A stretch of 64,000 nt of DNA from Ulota crispa. Lineage: Eukaryota; Streptophyta; Bryopsida; Orthotrichales; Orthotrichaceae. The stretch spans positions 8,187,219 to 8,251,218 of the forward strand of contig OY987251.1 of assembly GCA_963920765.1 (NCBI GenBank), in the 5' to 3' direction. Within the stretch, counting starts at the first letter, position 1, and each line of letters begins with the position of its first letter. The notes beneath the pieces were generated by a model. It saw only the letters and a list, made by a program, of their open reading frames with translations, ran no database searches and was not told the DNA's origin. Below, in pieces: positions 34,156 through 46,816 of the stretch. The translations under genes were made by a program, and so were the position numbers.

Positions 34156-37100
34156 CTAGGTTGCTTTGGAAATTGCTGAGGTGTGACCAACCCACTCGGC
34201 TCCGCAGTGGTGGTGATGAAAGCATTTGATGTATTCACCACTTCCCTCTTGGCGCGGAGCTTCTTTTTGCAATATAACTTTCCACCTTGGTTTGTTGTGA
34301 GCGTCTAAAAAAAATACCTGCGTAGCTTGGCTTGGAAAAATAAAAGGGTCCTCCATCTTAGGCAGCTTGTGAAAAAAGTTCACAAGGAGGAAACCGGCCG
34401 CATCCATGATGTAGGTGGTGTTCCCTTTGCCGTCATCTCTCTTCACCCACTCACATTGGAGTAGGATCACTAGCATTTGAAGGCAACCATAATCCAACTT
34501 GAAGATATCCTTCAACACCCCCACATAATTCAGTGTCAAATCATGAAGCCTTGCATTGGGTAAGTGGAATACTGATACAACCCCATTGTCAAATGTCTGC
34601 AAGGTCGCCGTTGACGCATCCTCCTCTCGGTAATGGTTTCCAAAAGCCTTCAGCTTTGAATAACGGGTGGCTCTTTGCAAGGGCTTCTTTGACAACATCA
34701 AGTGATCCATGTGATCTATATTTGTCACATCCACAACAATCTCTTCCATGACCCGTTCCTCCCACTCTTCAAAACACGCTACGCTTGAATTTCCAACCTC
34801 TCTTGCTCCCATTCCTTGCAAGCACAAAGCCAAAATGGTCAGGTGTACTCTGCACATTAGTTCACTAATACTTTACAACACAATTCCCAAATTACTTCAA
34901 GGCAGTACTGTTGTACAAGTGCTCTAAGTCACCCCTTAGTCATTGTCTAGTGGAATTTCAGTTGGATCCAAGTTGAAGAATTCTAGCAGTCATTGATACA
35001 ACTTGTATGCTACTAGATTTGCTATACTGTCCACTCCCTTTACCAACTAGTAATATAGTTGTGTTTTAATTAATAGTGGTTCACATAGACGTTGTAGTTG
35101 TACATACAATTGGTCTACAACGAAGCGTGAAGTATCTACTTCTGGGTTTATATGTTGGGTACTCTAGTTGTCTTGTAGTTGGGAAGCAGTAGTTCCATCA
35201 CTATGAACTACATAAACTTGCTTCTATAAGCACAATGCTACTGTTCATAATGCACTTGGATGATTAGCTTAATATTCTTTGACTTGTTCCACTCGTTCAA
35301 CATGTTTAGAGTTGAGGGCATACACTTACAACAATAGCGGTTGCATGACTGCCATGTTCTTCAAAACATAGCGATGTGTTGTATTGCAAAGTTCCTAGCT
35401 CATGAGGTAGGGTTTACCTAAACCCTCTAGAACCTCCTCTGCATCTCCATACTCCTAATCTGCGTCCCATACCCTCCGCTGCACAACCTCAAATCTCTAG
35501 ATGTACTTTGTAATAAATCTAATGCACTTGTCCTTCAAGTAGCCCTCTGCCATCAACGCCTCCAGTCTTGCCATGTTGCGTACATGGCCCTTGAGTGTCT
35601 TCATGTAACGCTCCATTGGATACATCCACCTTGTTGCCATAGGGCCACACAAGTCCAATTCCTCCACAAGATGATATGACAAGTGCGTCATTACATCAAA
35701 AAAGGACGGGGGGAATTCCATCTCCAAGATAGCCATGCTCTCCGTAACATCTAATTGCAGTGATGGGAACTGCAAAAAGTCATACACACTTATGCAGATA
35801 CGTCTATACACTTTGCACATCCTTGTGACGGCCATCCTTGGGCCGTCTTGCAACAGCCCTCTAAGAGTAAGAGGCATGATTTGTTGCATAAGAACGTGGT
35901 AATTGTGAGATTTCAGTCCTCCAATCTTCTTACCTCTGATGTGTCTTCCCAAATTTGAAGAATGCCCACTAGGTGTCTTCAAGCCTTCAATTGTGCTTGC
36001 AAAGATATTGAACTCTCCATTGGTTAGCATGTATAGTGCCATAGGTTTTATCATCTTTCCTTTGCACCTTGGGTTTTGGGTCAGCCATAGGTGAGGCCTG
36101 ATATTCCCCCTCTCAAATCACTCCTAACCTTCACTGTATCCTTCTTCCCTGTAATTGTCTTCAAAAAATTCTTTGCAATGTTCATCTCACGTTGCATTAG
36201 ATCCAATGTGTAACGGATCAGCAGGTCCTGCATTCAATGAAATTGCAACTGTTGTCATTACACTGGAAATCATAAAAGGACACAAGGATTTAGGGTTTTA
36301 ACATAGGATTCAGTACTTAGCACTAAAAAACTACTACATTGCTATGCCACATTGACTTTACAGTTGCACTGTAGTTGTTTCGTCATCATCTCAGTGAACA
36401 ATCTACTAACTTACTATTTAACTATTGAATCTTATTAATCACTGAAAGTCACAACTGCCAAACAACTACTTAACAACTACTTAACGACTACTTTTTGTTT
36501 TTCAATTGAAAATGCCATTGCAATCTTACTAGCGCCTCTGCACTACTTTGAACAGATGCTCTGAGTATTATTTAGGATACTGAAGTGACTTCTTGGACGT
36601 TTAGGGTTTTTTTATGGGTTGAAACATTGAAATTCAGGGTTGTTTAGAAATCAAAGCCTAACCTTCCAATAAGGGAGCTTATTCAATATTGAAGTCCTCT
36701 TCACGCCATGCACCTAAGAAAGGTTGCCCTCTCTACTTCTAGAGGCTTTCCATACCCTATACTCCTCCGCGAGTCACAATTGCTCCATGGTGGTAACTCA
36801 AACAGGCATTTGTCAATCCTCCATGTGTCCATCAAACCAGTCATTTATATTTGATCTCCATAAGCCGTGGTATGATGGTAGCCATCTCCAAGTATCGCCA
36901 TATACATGCTTTGCCAACTCTATCAAATACTCTACTCCTACTACTGACCCACAAATTACGCACGTAGCATAGCCCTGGTGAGCAAACCCACCAACCGTAC
37001 CGTACCTTGAATAATCGTAAATCGTCCAAAATAATATCGCACGCAAACTAAAATCTCAGCGTCTGACTTCCTCTGCCACATTATATGCGCAAACACCTCT

Positions 37101-38285
37101 CCACAGCTACATCAGCTCCTCTACCAATAGCTCCATGTAATCATCAAACACCTTTGAGGTCACTGTTTATTTACCGGGTATCAATAATGCAAGAAAGACA
37201 ATGAATTTCTTTGTGCTAAGCCATGGAGTAAGGTTATAGTTTAATAATGTAACTGGCCATATTGACCACATTGACCTTGTGTGCTGAAATGGATTCACTC
37301 CATCAGCAACAAGAGCAAAGTGAATGTTGCGCACGTTTGCACAAAAAGTGGAGTCCACTACTGTGTGGAAATGTCTCCACGCCTTTGAGTCACACGGATG
37401 TCGGACAAGATTGTCTTTGCCGTCTCTGTTGCTTTGGTTCTCATTGTGCCACCTCACTAACTTAGAGATGATTGGGCTGCAAAACTTGCGCTGCACTTTG
37501 GATATCAAGGGAAAGTGTCGCAACACCTTCACCGGATAGATCTTCCGTACTTGGTCTCGAAACTTGGGTGCACCACACTTGAAGCACTATACTGCCTCTG
37601 CATACTCCTCACAAAATAAAACGCAGCCACTCCCACAAGCGTGGATAGACTTGTAAGAAAACCCCAACTTACTTGTGAGGGTCTTAGCAATGTAGTAATT
37701 GTATGGCAAAGTGTTCTTCGTGGGAAGGAGGTGCCTTTGCAGCAGGGTGAACAAGTCATCTGCAAAATTATTGCTCGCTCCATGAACAGTATAAATATTC
37801 ATGAGGAAAATAGTTGCAGTAAGCTTTGTATATCTCAAACCTGCGTACAGCGGTCTAATGACATTCTTTAGATCCCTGGCCGGAAACGTGTCATCAACAT
37901 TGACATCTCGATTGTTGTCACAGACTGTCTTGCCATCCTCTGATAAGGTGCGGTTCATGTCTCCGCTGGTATGAATGTCGTCACCTAAACCAAATGCCTC
38001 TGCCGTTTCTTCTCTCACACGTTCCTCAACATGCCGTTAAACCATGGCCTTAGAATATGCGTCATTGACCATACCCCATGAATCAACCGTAGCATCAACT
38101 TTGCCCTCCGTTACTATAGCTTGTTTGTCCAAAACCTCCTCCCAATCATTTTCGAATGCGTCACGTTCATCTAGCCCCCTCCAAACTCTGAACTCCGGTA
38201 CTCTCCCATGATCATTCAAGTGTTTTTTTATTGTTCTCATATGGCACCTCCTTGTCCCTCTACACATATAACATAGACAATGCAA
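34156..38285 (-). pseudogene. TNP2-type CACTA transposase (TnpD-like), decayed
   Basis: Minus-strand blocks follow the usual TNP2 order. The N-terminal Cys-rich part (CYMCRGTRRCHMRTIKKHL, 38037–38285) comes first. Then come TATIFLMNIYTVHG and LGFSYKSIHACGSGCVLFCE (37587–38018) and CFKCG, RHFPLISKVQRKF and FALVADGVNPF (37167–37586). Next are RAILFWTIYDYSRYGTVGG and HQGYATCVICG (about 36813–37060), a DUF4218-like domain with LMQQIMPLTLRGLL, EFPPSFFD and RWMYPMERYMKTLKGHVRN (35497–36054), and a DUF4216-like end with FKLDYG and SQATQVFFLD (34156–34857). In-frame stops at 38037–38039, 37587–37589 and 37167–37169 and further breaks near 36.2–36.7 kb mean it cannot be translated through. It would have cut and pasted the element by recognising its ends. 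Confidence 0.9.
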
Positions 38286-40004
38286 TTAGGTTGTGTTGAA
38301 GAACGTTGCTCTTTTAACTTCTCTTGACCATAGCCTCTCATCCTTAAAGCATATCATACAAGCATTAGAAATAGGCAATTTGTGCACATCCATCTTCTAT
38401 CTACACTTAGGAAGACATCAAAAGTTAATTATTCATTGCTAAACCAACACTTAGACTGTTGTTGATTTAGAACCTCAAAATATAATTACAGTTTCACTGT
38501 AGAACAACTCAAATGTTACTATAATATGACTCTAGATTATAAACCAGTGATTCATGACTAACATACAACTAGTTTTCAACAAGTGGAAGTAAAACAATAG
38601 TTCTGACCATTGCCTTTCGACTCTACAACTTGGTCGTTCTTACACAGAAGGTCTTAAAAATAAAAATCCTTTCTTTCCTATTCCTTCACCATTTCTATCC
38701 AATTTTGGACAAAATGTAACAATATACATTTGGGTAATTGACCCTGAATTGCTGAACTTCCAACAATTGTGCCCATCTCTTAGCTAAAATTGCATCTTCA
38801 TCGTTGCTTGTGTCTAATGCGGGGTCCAATATCAAAATGTTGCATTGCATTCAACTTGACAATGGAAAATAACTACAAGAATGGAGAATAAGGTAAGAGT
38901 ACTAACAAATTCTTCTATGATGTAAGAGTAGCTGTAATTGCATTTGTATTAGTGCCTTTGCAAGTTCAGAGAGAGGGATTGTAAGCTTCCTCTTATATGA
39001 GGACTGCCACCAACCTGCAGTTGTACAGTACAATTGCATATTGACAATAAACAACTCCAAGGTCACTACAGTTCAATTGAAAGCACAACTAATCCAATAA
39101 TAACTACAAAACAATTGCTATTCAACTCATACGATAAAAAAAGTAGTTTAAACGACTATAGTTCAACTCAAACTCATAATCGTTTGTGCACCAAAAATAT
39201 TTGAAGCAACTTACCTGCCTCTGCTGTCTTCTCTCCGCCTCCTAGCATTTTTGCACGCATAGAGATAGCTGAAATTTGGGTACCTTCCATACCCTACTCC
39301 AACTCCTCCAATGTTGTTGCTACCTCACCATCTTCATCTGCACTCTAATTCAAATTTGTGTGAACAGTAGGATCCAATTTGTGATCCTAGAATTGCAAGC
39401 AATTTGGCAATGGAAACTCACAATTTCAATGAGGAAGGTGAGAAGAGTACTTACAAAATGCTTAAGAATGCAAGAGTTGCTGAATTGGCATTTGCATTGG
39501 GTCCAATGCTAGGTGCAAGTTAGGAATTGTAAGTTTCCCTCCTTCATTTTTTGAATATTCGACACTGTTGCAAGCGACGCCGCCATGTTGCTATGAAGCA
39601 TTAAATGCTTCAATAAGTAGCGACATCAGTCATTTTTGACTTGCCAAGTTGTTTTTGAGTTGTTTTTGGTTACTGAGTTCTTTCTAAGTTGTTCCTTAGT
39701 AAATTTGTAGTTGTTCTTTACAGTTACATAGTAGTTCTAGTGCAATTGTTTTGGTCGAATTCTACTCCTCCTAATCCGAAAAGCGTAAGTGAACTCTTCA
39801 TCTTCTCAACTCTTTTGCAAGAAATTGGGTTTGGGGTATTGCTCTGTTTTTCATTGGCTTCAGGGTTTTTCATGCAGGCGTTTAGCACTGAGGCATAGGG
39901 GAGGGTCCCGCCCTGCTCTTAGAAGCGCACAGAAAGGGGGATTGCCTACAGGGAAGAGCTGTTGTCTGTAGATGGGATGCGGTGACCATGCGGTTGGAGC
40001 GGTG
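38286..40004. other. Spacer between the two CACTA genes, with a diverged duplication
   Basis: No gene. A segment at about 38870–39005 resembles one at about 39405–39540 (both contain a GTAAGAGTAC-like word, AATTGCATTTG/GGCATTTGCATT and GGATTGTAAGCTTCC-like words), a ~140-bp diverged direct repeat. Many CAACTACA-type short repeats occur. The 5' end of the TNP2 gene and its promoter must lie in this interval. Confidence 0.5.
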
Positions 40005-40145
40005 CAAGGAGGGAGCGAAGCATCGGGAGTGGGCGGAGCGGCGGTAGTGGGCAGAGTGCCAGGAGGGAGCGGAGCATCTAGAGTGGGCTAAGCGGCAATT
40101 GGCAAAGTGCTAAGAGGGAGCCGAGCATCGGGAGTGGCAAGAGGG
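40005..40145. repeat. GC-rich ~52-bp minisatellite, about 2.7 copies
   Basis: Units start AGGGAGCGAAGCATCGGG, AGGGAGCGGAGCATCTAG and AGGGAGCCGAGCATCGGG, each followed by AGTGGGC-rich sequence. It stands out as a GC-rich block in an AT-rich element. Its position upstream of the plus-strand gene could make it a regulatory region. Confidence 0.75.
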
Positions 40146-40469
40146 AATTGTTGCGCCATGCCGCAGCAGGAGCGTGTCACGGTCGCTATGAACTCCGCAA
40201 CCAAGAGTACCAAATCGCTATACAACTTAGACCTAGTTTCTAAAAGTACCCTCCGTTGTAGAATTCTTACTCTAGCAACACCCTACGTGATCAACGATTG
40301 ATAGTGAATTTTGGTATCCTGCAAATGATTTAGAGTTTACGACTCTAGGAATTTGTGTACTATAGGGATTGGTTAATTTGCTTATGGAGCTGTCCTACAA
40401 CCGCAAGTAGCAGCTTGATCAAGCCAAAGTGATGCTGAAATTTTTTAAGAACTATTTGGATTGGATTGG

Positions 40470-42360
40470 ACAAGTTTTGCTTGCTTTTTCTAATTGCAGC
40501 CTTTGCTAGTTGAGGGCCCGGAGGCAGGGCACCTTGCGTAATCAATGCTCAATTCTCTCAAATTATCAAATTTTTTTAGTTCTAGATTAGCCTGCTTACT
40601 TTGTTTGATGGCAACCTCGGTCAATGAAGGGCAAGGAGGTAAGGGCACCCCATGTGATCAAGCCAAGGGTGCTGGTGTCAATGCTGTCAATTGTTTAGTC
40701 TTGTTATTTGTACAGAAGTTTGCTTGCTTGTTTGATCGAAGACTCTCCTTATTGCAGGGTTCAGGGGGGGGCACTCGCGTGATCAACATTTCAATTCTCT
40801 CCTTTTTTTTATATTTTGTTATGTGTACACAAGTCTACTTGCCTTGTTTGATTGCACCCTCGCCTGGTGAGAGGTCCAGAGGGGCACCATGCATGATCAA
40901 CATCTCAATTTTGTCAATTTTTTTTAAGTGCACAAAAGTCTGCTTGCCTTGTTTGATTGCAGCCTCGCTCAATTATAGGTCCGGAGGGGTCAATCCCGTG
41001 ATGAACATCTCAATTCCTTTTTAAATTTTTTTTTATTATGTGTACAGAAGTTTGCTTGCCTTGTTTGATTGCAGCCTTGCTCAATGAGGGTTCTAGAGGG
41101 GCACTTGCCTTATCAACATCTCAATTCTGTCAATTTTTATTTTTATTTTTTAAGTGCACAAAAGTCCGCTTGCCGTGTTTGCTTGCAGCCTTGCTTGTTT
41201 ACAGGTCTGGAGGGGTCAATCTTGTGATGAATTTCTCAATTTTGTGCAATTTTTTTTAAGTACACAAAAGTTTGCTTGCTTGTTTGATTGCAGCCTTGCT
41301 CGATGAGGGGTCCCAAGGGGCACTCGCCTGATCAACATCTCAATTTTGTCATTTTTGTTTATTTCTTAAGTACACAGAAGTCTGCCAGCCTTGTTTGATT
41401 GCAGCCTTGCTCGTTGAGGGGGTTAGGGGGGGGAGCTCTCTCGTGATGAACGATTGAATTGTCTTGGTTTTTTTTATTTGTTATTTGTATACAAGTGTGC
41501 TAGCCTTGCTTGTTTGATCAGAGACTCTCCTTGTTGCGGGGTTCACGAGGGGGACTTGCGTGATCAACATCTCATTTTTTTTATATATTTTGTTATGTGT
41601 ACAAAAGTCTGCTTGCTTTTTCTAATCGCACCCTCGCTTAATGAGGGGTCTAGAGGGGCACCATGCATGATCAACATCTCAATTTTGTCAGTTTTTTATA
41701 TTTTTTAAGTACACAAACGTTTGCTTGCCGTGTTTGATCGCAGCCTTGCTCATTTACAGGTTCAGAGGGATTAGTCCCGTGATGAACATCTCAATTCTAT
41801 CAAATTTTTTTTTAGTGCACAAAAGTCTGCTTACTTGTTTGATTGCAGCCTGTGCTTGTTGAGGGGGTTAGAGGGGGGCTCTCTTGTGATGAACATCTAA
41901 ATTGTCTTGTTTTTTTGCTTTGTTATTTGTACACAAGTCTGCTTGCTTGTTTGATCGCAACCTTTGCTTGTTGAGGGATTTAGAGGGGGCACTCATGTGA
42001 TCAACATCTAAATTCTCTCTTTTCTTTTCTTTTGTTATGTGTACACAAAACTGCTTGCCTTTCCTAATCGCACCCTTGCTCGATGACGGGTCCAAAGGGG
42101 GCAGTCCCGTGATCAACATCTTGATCCTTTCAATTTTTTTTTTCTTTTGTTATGTGTACACAATCTCCTTGCTTATTACACCCCAGCCTGTGCTTGTTGA
42201 GGGGTTTGGAGGCAAGGCACCCCATGTGATCAAGCTAGGGGTGCTCATGTCAATTATCTCAATTTTTTTATTTTGTTGTGTGTAGACATGCTTTTCCTGA
42301 TTGCAGCCTTGCTCGACAAGCGAGCCTCAAAGCATGAGCACCCCTCGTGATGAACCATTG
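40470..42360 (+). repeat. ~110-bp tandem minisatellite, about 17 copies
   Basis: Each unit carries CACAAAAGTCTGCTTGCC, TTGTTTGATTGCAGCC, a GAGGGGTC(C/T)(A/G)GAGGGG segment, then GTGATCAACATCTCAATT and a T-rich stretch. Unit starts occur about every 100–130 bases between 40490 and 42288. The T-rich stretch followed by TTGCAGCC looks like a repeated splice-acceptor context. The open frames with repeated CLPCLIA peptides are by-products of the repeat. Confidence 0.9.
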
Positions 42361-42449
42361 GTGCTGCCACAATTCATGTGTCTCTCTTAGAAATTGCTTC
42401 TTGGAACATCTGTGTTGTTGGCTGATATTTTTGTTACCATTGTGTAGGG

Positions 42450-45400
42450 ATGCAAGATACACCAGAGGGCAACGAAGTGGCCACCGAGGACGAGTTCAAC
42501 TTGGACAATGAGGAGGAGGAAGAGGAGGGGTTGCCCATGCAGTCACTTGGGACGTTGAAGTTGGCAGAACGTTGGCAAAGGTTGATAGATCGGAATGTCT
42601 CCAATGTTCATGCAAGTGGTGCAATTGAACACCAAAAGGGGCTGGGGGGGTCCTCTAGAACAATCAACGCCCTTGATGACATGGAGCTGGTACCAAAACG
42701 CAAGAGAAGATGTGTATCAGATGCCGCGTTGTATGGCAACCGCCTCATGGGGGAGAAATCCTATTGCATTATGCTTCTCAAGGGTGGGGAGATAGACACA
42801 CGAAGCCAGGGCAAATCAGACTGGGACATGGTGATGCGGACACATGCGCCGCGCACTTTGGACGTGAGCCGCATGATGTGGAAGGACCAGAAGAAGGAGA
42901 GCGTGGACAGGCTTTGGTCTATCATGAACTCTGAGTTCTACTTTGATGGTTTTCCACTCAATGACGTGGGTTCAAGAGGGCAATGTTGCGTTTCTTGAAG
43001 GGCTTCAGGTCCTCCCTAAAGACCTTATTCAAGAAAGACAAGTTGCAGTGTCCTCGCACTATAGAGCCTCCTGAGTGGGAGCTCCTTCTCACCTATTGGA
43101 GGGCAAAGGAAACTCATCTAAAGGCTAAGAAAATGACCAACGCAAGGAAGCTTGTGAAAATGTGTCCAAAGTGGGATGCAAGGGGCTCTCATCAGAGAGT
43201 TGCCTGGTGAGTTGAGCATACCTTTAAGTCCAAAGATTGTGTACTTTATGCACTTTTTTAAATTCTTTACTAACTTGTTGTGTTTCACTATAGAAGCATA
43301 AACAAGCAACGAAGAATACCATGGGAGGCCCAAAGATCTCTGGTGCTAGTGAGTAGCTAGAGTCGGTAAGTTGCAAGTTTTTGGTAAGTTTCAATGCTAG
43401 GTTAGAGGTAGTTAGTGTTGTGGCATTGTGTTTAGGTGTTTGGATGTTTTTGTGTTGCATTTTAGGGTGAATTGGAGTGATGCACAAGGGCTAATTTTTC
43501 CAATGTAGTGTTTGGTATAAGTTTTTGGAGTTCTTAATTGTTTAGTGGTTGTGGTTTGAATGAATTTGATGAATTAGTTTAAGTGTTGGTTGTATTCTTG
43601 TTTGCAAGTTTTTGGTGAGTTTCAATGCTAGGTTAGAGGTAATTAGTGTTATGGCATTGTGTTTAGGTGTTTGGGTGTTTTTGTGTTGCATTTTAGGGTG
43701 ACTTGGAGTGATGCACAATGGCTGACTTTTGCAATGTAGTGTGTGGTATTAGTTTTTGGACTTCTTAATTGCTTAGTGGTTGTGGTTTGAATGAATTTGA
43801 TGAAATGATGTAATTAGTTTAGGTGTTGGTTGTAATGTTGTTTGTTTTTATGCTTGATTGCAAGTTTTTGGCAAGTTTCAAAGGTAGGTTAGGGGTAACT
43901 AGTTTCATGGCAATGTGGCTGAGTGTTTGAATGTTTTTGAGTTGCATTTTAGGGTGAATTGGGGTGATGCACAAGGGCTGACTTTTGCAATCAAGTGTTT
44001 TGTATGGGGCTGATGAAGTTTTGTGGTTGAATGCCTTACATGTTAACTGTGAATGGTGCAACTTGTGTAGGGAATGTCAGAGTAGGTGTCTACTTGGCAG
44101 GTGGTTGCAGATAAAAGACAGGATGGCTTTGAAGCAGCTCTTGCACAAATTTTGAAGGCCATAGCAGCAAACACTACCAGCATTGTGGAGTTAAAGGCAT
44201 TGATGACATCCTCTACTAGTTCTGTGGTCCCGATCATTTTCGGCATGGTAGGTGCAAGCTTGACTAATGCGGGAGTTCATGTGGTTGAGATTCCCATGCA
44301 AGCACAAGGTGACAAAGACCCTTATGATTTTCCACAGAAGCCCCCTTCAAAAACCACCCAAAGAGGCATTGGCGCTGTGACTCAAAAGAGGGGCAAGGAA
44401 GCTGTAGTGGAGGAGGCCCCCATTGTTGTCCCTACTATGGTTAGTGCAACTTCTGGCCTTTGAAAATCTGAGGCTGAATGATGTGCTTGTGTATGCTTGT
44501 AGTGGTTGTTTAGTTTTGATAAATCCACCCCTAGTTGGCCACTGTTGCATTGTAGTAGTTAATTGATAGCTAGTTGTATATGGTGAGTTTGAGTTCTTTT
44601 TGAGTTGAACCTGTGTTGAGTTTGAGTGGCTTTTGTTGGCAAGAGTTGTTCTACAGTAGATTTGTGATTGCCATTGCAGTGGTGTTTGGATTGAACTTGT
44701 GTTGAGTTTGAGTAGTTTATTAGTTGGGATTGTAGTTGACAGTAGTAGTTTTGCGGTAGTTTCTTTATTGCCATTTCAGTTGTATTTCAATTGAACTTAA
44801 GTAGTTTAGTATGCTGACGATGGTAAGTTTGGATTGTGCATCAAGAGTATTTAGAAAATGTTATTGATGTACACTTAACTAGTGGTTTGTAACTGCTGAT
44901 TGTATCCATAAATGGAGGATGGAGAGACCCTGATACAACAAAGGAAGAGTTCAAGTACTGTTGCAGCGACCACCTCCACTGCAGTCAAGGTGAGAAATAG
45001 AACGCAAAGGTGTATATAGTTGAGTTTTAGAGAGTACTGCAAAATGCAATGTGAACCTGTTTTGACCAAGTTTTTTTTTGTACAGGTGAAGGAAAAGGAG
45101 GCAAAAAAGAAGGCACTAGCTACAACTCCCAAAAAGGGTGCTAAACCTTTGGCAAAGGTAAGCCTTGCCCTAAATCATAATAGTAGTGATGAAATTAAAT
45201 GTTCTCCACTCCACTGACCTTCTGTCATTGTTTATTTCAGGTATCTGTGGGAGAGAGGATTTGGCTTCTAAACCCCGCTGATGCAGACATGAAGGTAGCA
45301 GTAGGAATTGTCAGTGCTGTTGCAGGTGGACTCACTCACTCTTGCAATATAGAGGAAGGTTGGTGCAAGGTGGACATTGCTGAGGTCCTTGCGCCAAATG

Positions 45401-45504
45401 TAGAACTCATGCGTCCCAACAGCATGGATGATCAAGTTTACATTCATGATGCTATGAAGACTAGCACTAATTGGGAGGTTAGACATGTCCTGACAGGAGC
45501 TTAA
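42450..45504 (+). pseudogene. Ptta/En/Spm second gene of the CACTA element (TnpA-like)
   Basis: Plus-strand blocks: 42450–42975 (acidic EEEEEEG start, later RTHAPRTLDVSRM and DGFPLNDVGSRG), 42976–43210 (MLRFLKGFRSSLK, WELLLTYWRAKETHLK, ending in a GTGAG-type donor), 44080–44440 (a coiled-coil-like helix), and 44915–45504 (a Lys-rich linker, then VGERIWLLNPADADMKVAVG and a short beta-rich end). The W...YW(R/K) block matches the plant Ptta/En/Spm transposase family. The end resembles the domain that often follows it. A one-base frame change near 42973 splits the family block, and the third block has no clean start. The product in intact elements binds subterminal repeats and assists TNP2. I rate family membership high but intactness low. 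Confidence 0.75.
43370..44040. repeat. ~245-bp tandem repeat, three copies, in an intron of the second CACTA gene
   Basis: Copies start GCAAGTTTTTGGTAAGTTTC, GCAAGTTTTTGGTGAGTTTC and GCAAGTTTTTGGCAAGTTTC at about 43372, 43609 and 43860. All include GTGTTTAGGTGTTTG-like and GCATTTTAGGGTGA segments. Confidence 0.85.
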
Positions 45505-45689
45505 GGACACACCATTTGATTTACAATACCTAGGCTCTAATTATGTAAAGGTAGGGAAAGGTAGGATGCAAACATAGCGCAATCCTCTCTTGTAATAAGT
45601 GTTTTTCTCCCCTCCTGTACAATCCCTACTCTAATATGTTGTTGATTCCCTAACGTGCTACTGATGCACAACTTCTTCACCACCCTTGT

Positions 45690-46816
45690 GCGGCTACCTT
45701 AGGACCTCTTGGCAATTGCATATGAACTGAATTTTGAATGTGAGAAGGCTTAATTGTGTTTGAATGACAACTCTGTGGCAACTGTAGCGCAACTCAACTA
45801 TATGGCAGGTGCACCTCCAATACAACTCAACTGCAACTTCTTTGCAAGTGAAATCCAATTCTATTGCAACTACAGTACAACTGAACCCTAAACAAACAAC
45901 TCCATTGCAACTAAGGTGCAATTTTTTTGTAACTAAAGCTCAACTTTAGTGCAACTAAAGTACAACTCGATTGCAACTAAAGTGCTACTATAATGCAACT
46001 TGGATGCAACTGTATTTTGATAGAGGTTCAACAAAATGTGAACTGAATGCCACTAGGGTGACTTTTAGTGCTGACTAGGATACAACAGCGTTGCAATTGG
46101 TTAATGGTATGAAACCGCTGACATGCAACTAATTTGCAACTGAAAAGCATGATAGGGGAAATTCAAGTACAACTAAAGTACAACTTTAACTCTGAAGCTA
46201 CACTATATTGCAGTTGTGCTGTACTACCCAAAAAGAGTGAAGAGTCCCAGTTGTCGTAAAATTGACTATAAATCAACTGCATAACGACTAAAGATCAACT
46301 AGTGTAAAAGTGGTCTGAGTTATAAGTGAGCTTTTTCTACTAAAAAAATATAAACAACTGCAAAGCAACTACTTTACAACTAATTTACAACTAATTTACA
46401 ACTGCTTTACAACTGCAAGGGACACGTGTCATTGTGGATTATCAATTTCACATTTCATGAAATGGCCTAAAACTGACCAGAACCTCTAAAAATATGAAAA
46501 GTGGCACCTGCTCATTTGTGTGTTAGATGTGCTTTAATGGAAACATAGGGATTAGAGAGAAAGATGTCTTCTAACAAAGAAGAAAGAAGTAGAGGAGGCA
46601 GGTTTTTCCCAAAATTTAGGGTGGGCAATGGATGAAAAGGTGGCAATTGTTTTTGAGTAAATGGCAAATGTGACAAGTTCACTATTACTAGCATGCAACT
46701 ATGGTCAATTGAAGAACAACTGCAGCCCATCTAGTTGTACGTGAGTAGTTTCAAGCCATAAACAACTAAAATGTAGTCGTTAAGTGTAGTCGTTTTTTCC
46801 CCATTTTGTACTAGTG
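45690..46816. repeat. Right subterminal repeat region of the CACTA element
   Basis: Dozens of short direct and inverted words such as GCAACTAAAGTACAACT, ACAACTCGATTGCAACT and TTTACAACTAATTTACAACT. This mirrors the left subterminal region. No gene is present. Confidence 0.85.

Larger units (their letters stand above)
32845..46816. mobile_element. CACTA (En/Spm) DNA transposon, 13,972 bp
   Basis: The left end CACTAGTACAAAAACAG and right end CATTTTGTACTAGTG are inverted repeats of about 13–15 bp with the CACTA hallmark. The 3-bp target duplication GAT is perfect (32842–32844 and 46817–46819). Subterminal regions are packed with short ACAACTGCAA/TTGTAGTTG-type motifs. Inside are a TNP2-type transposase on the minus strand (34156–38285) and a Ptta/En/Spm second gene on the plus strand (42450–45504), arranged head to head with about 4 kb of repeat-rich spacer between them. 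Both genes carry stops or frameshifts, so this copy probably cannot move by itself. Confidence 0.95.

Noticed and set aside
40545..42285. Chain of plus-strand ORFs with repeated CLPCLIA peptides
   Set aside because: They change frame from unit to unit and simply translate the 110-bp minisatellite.
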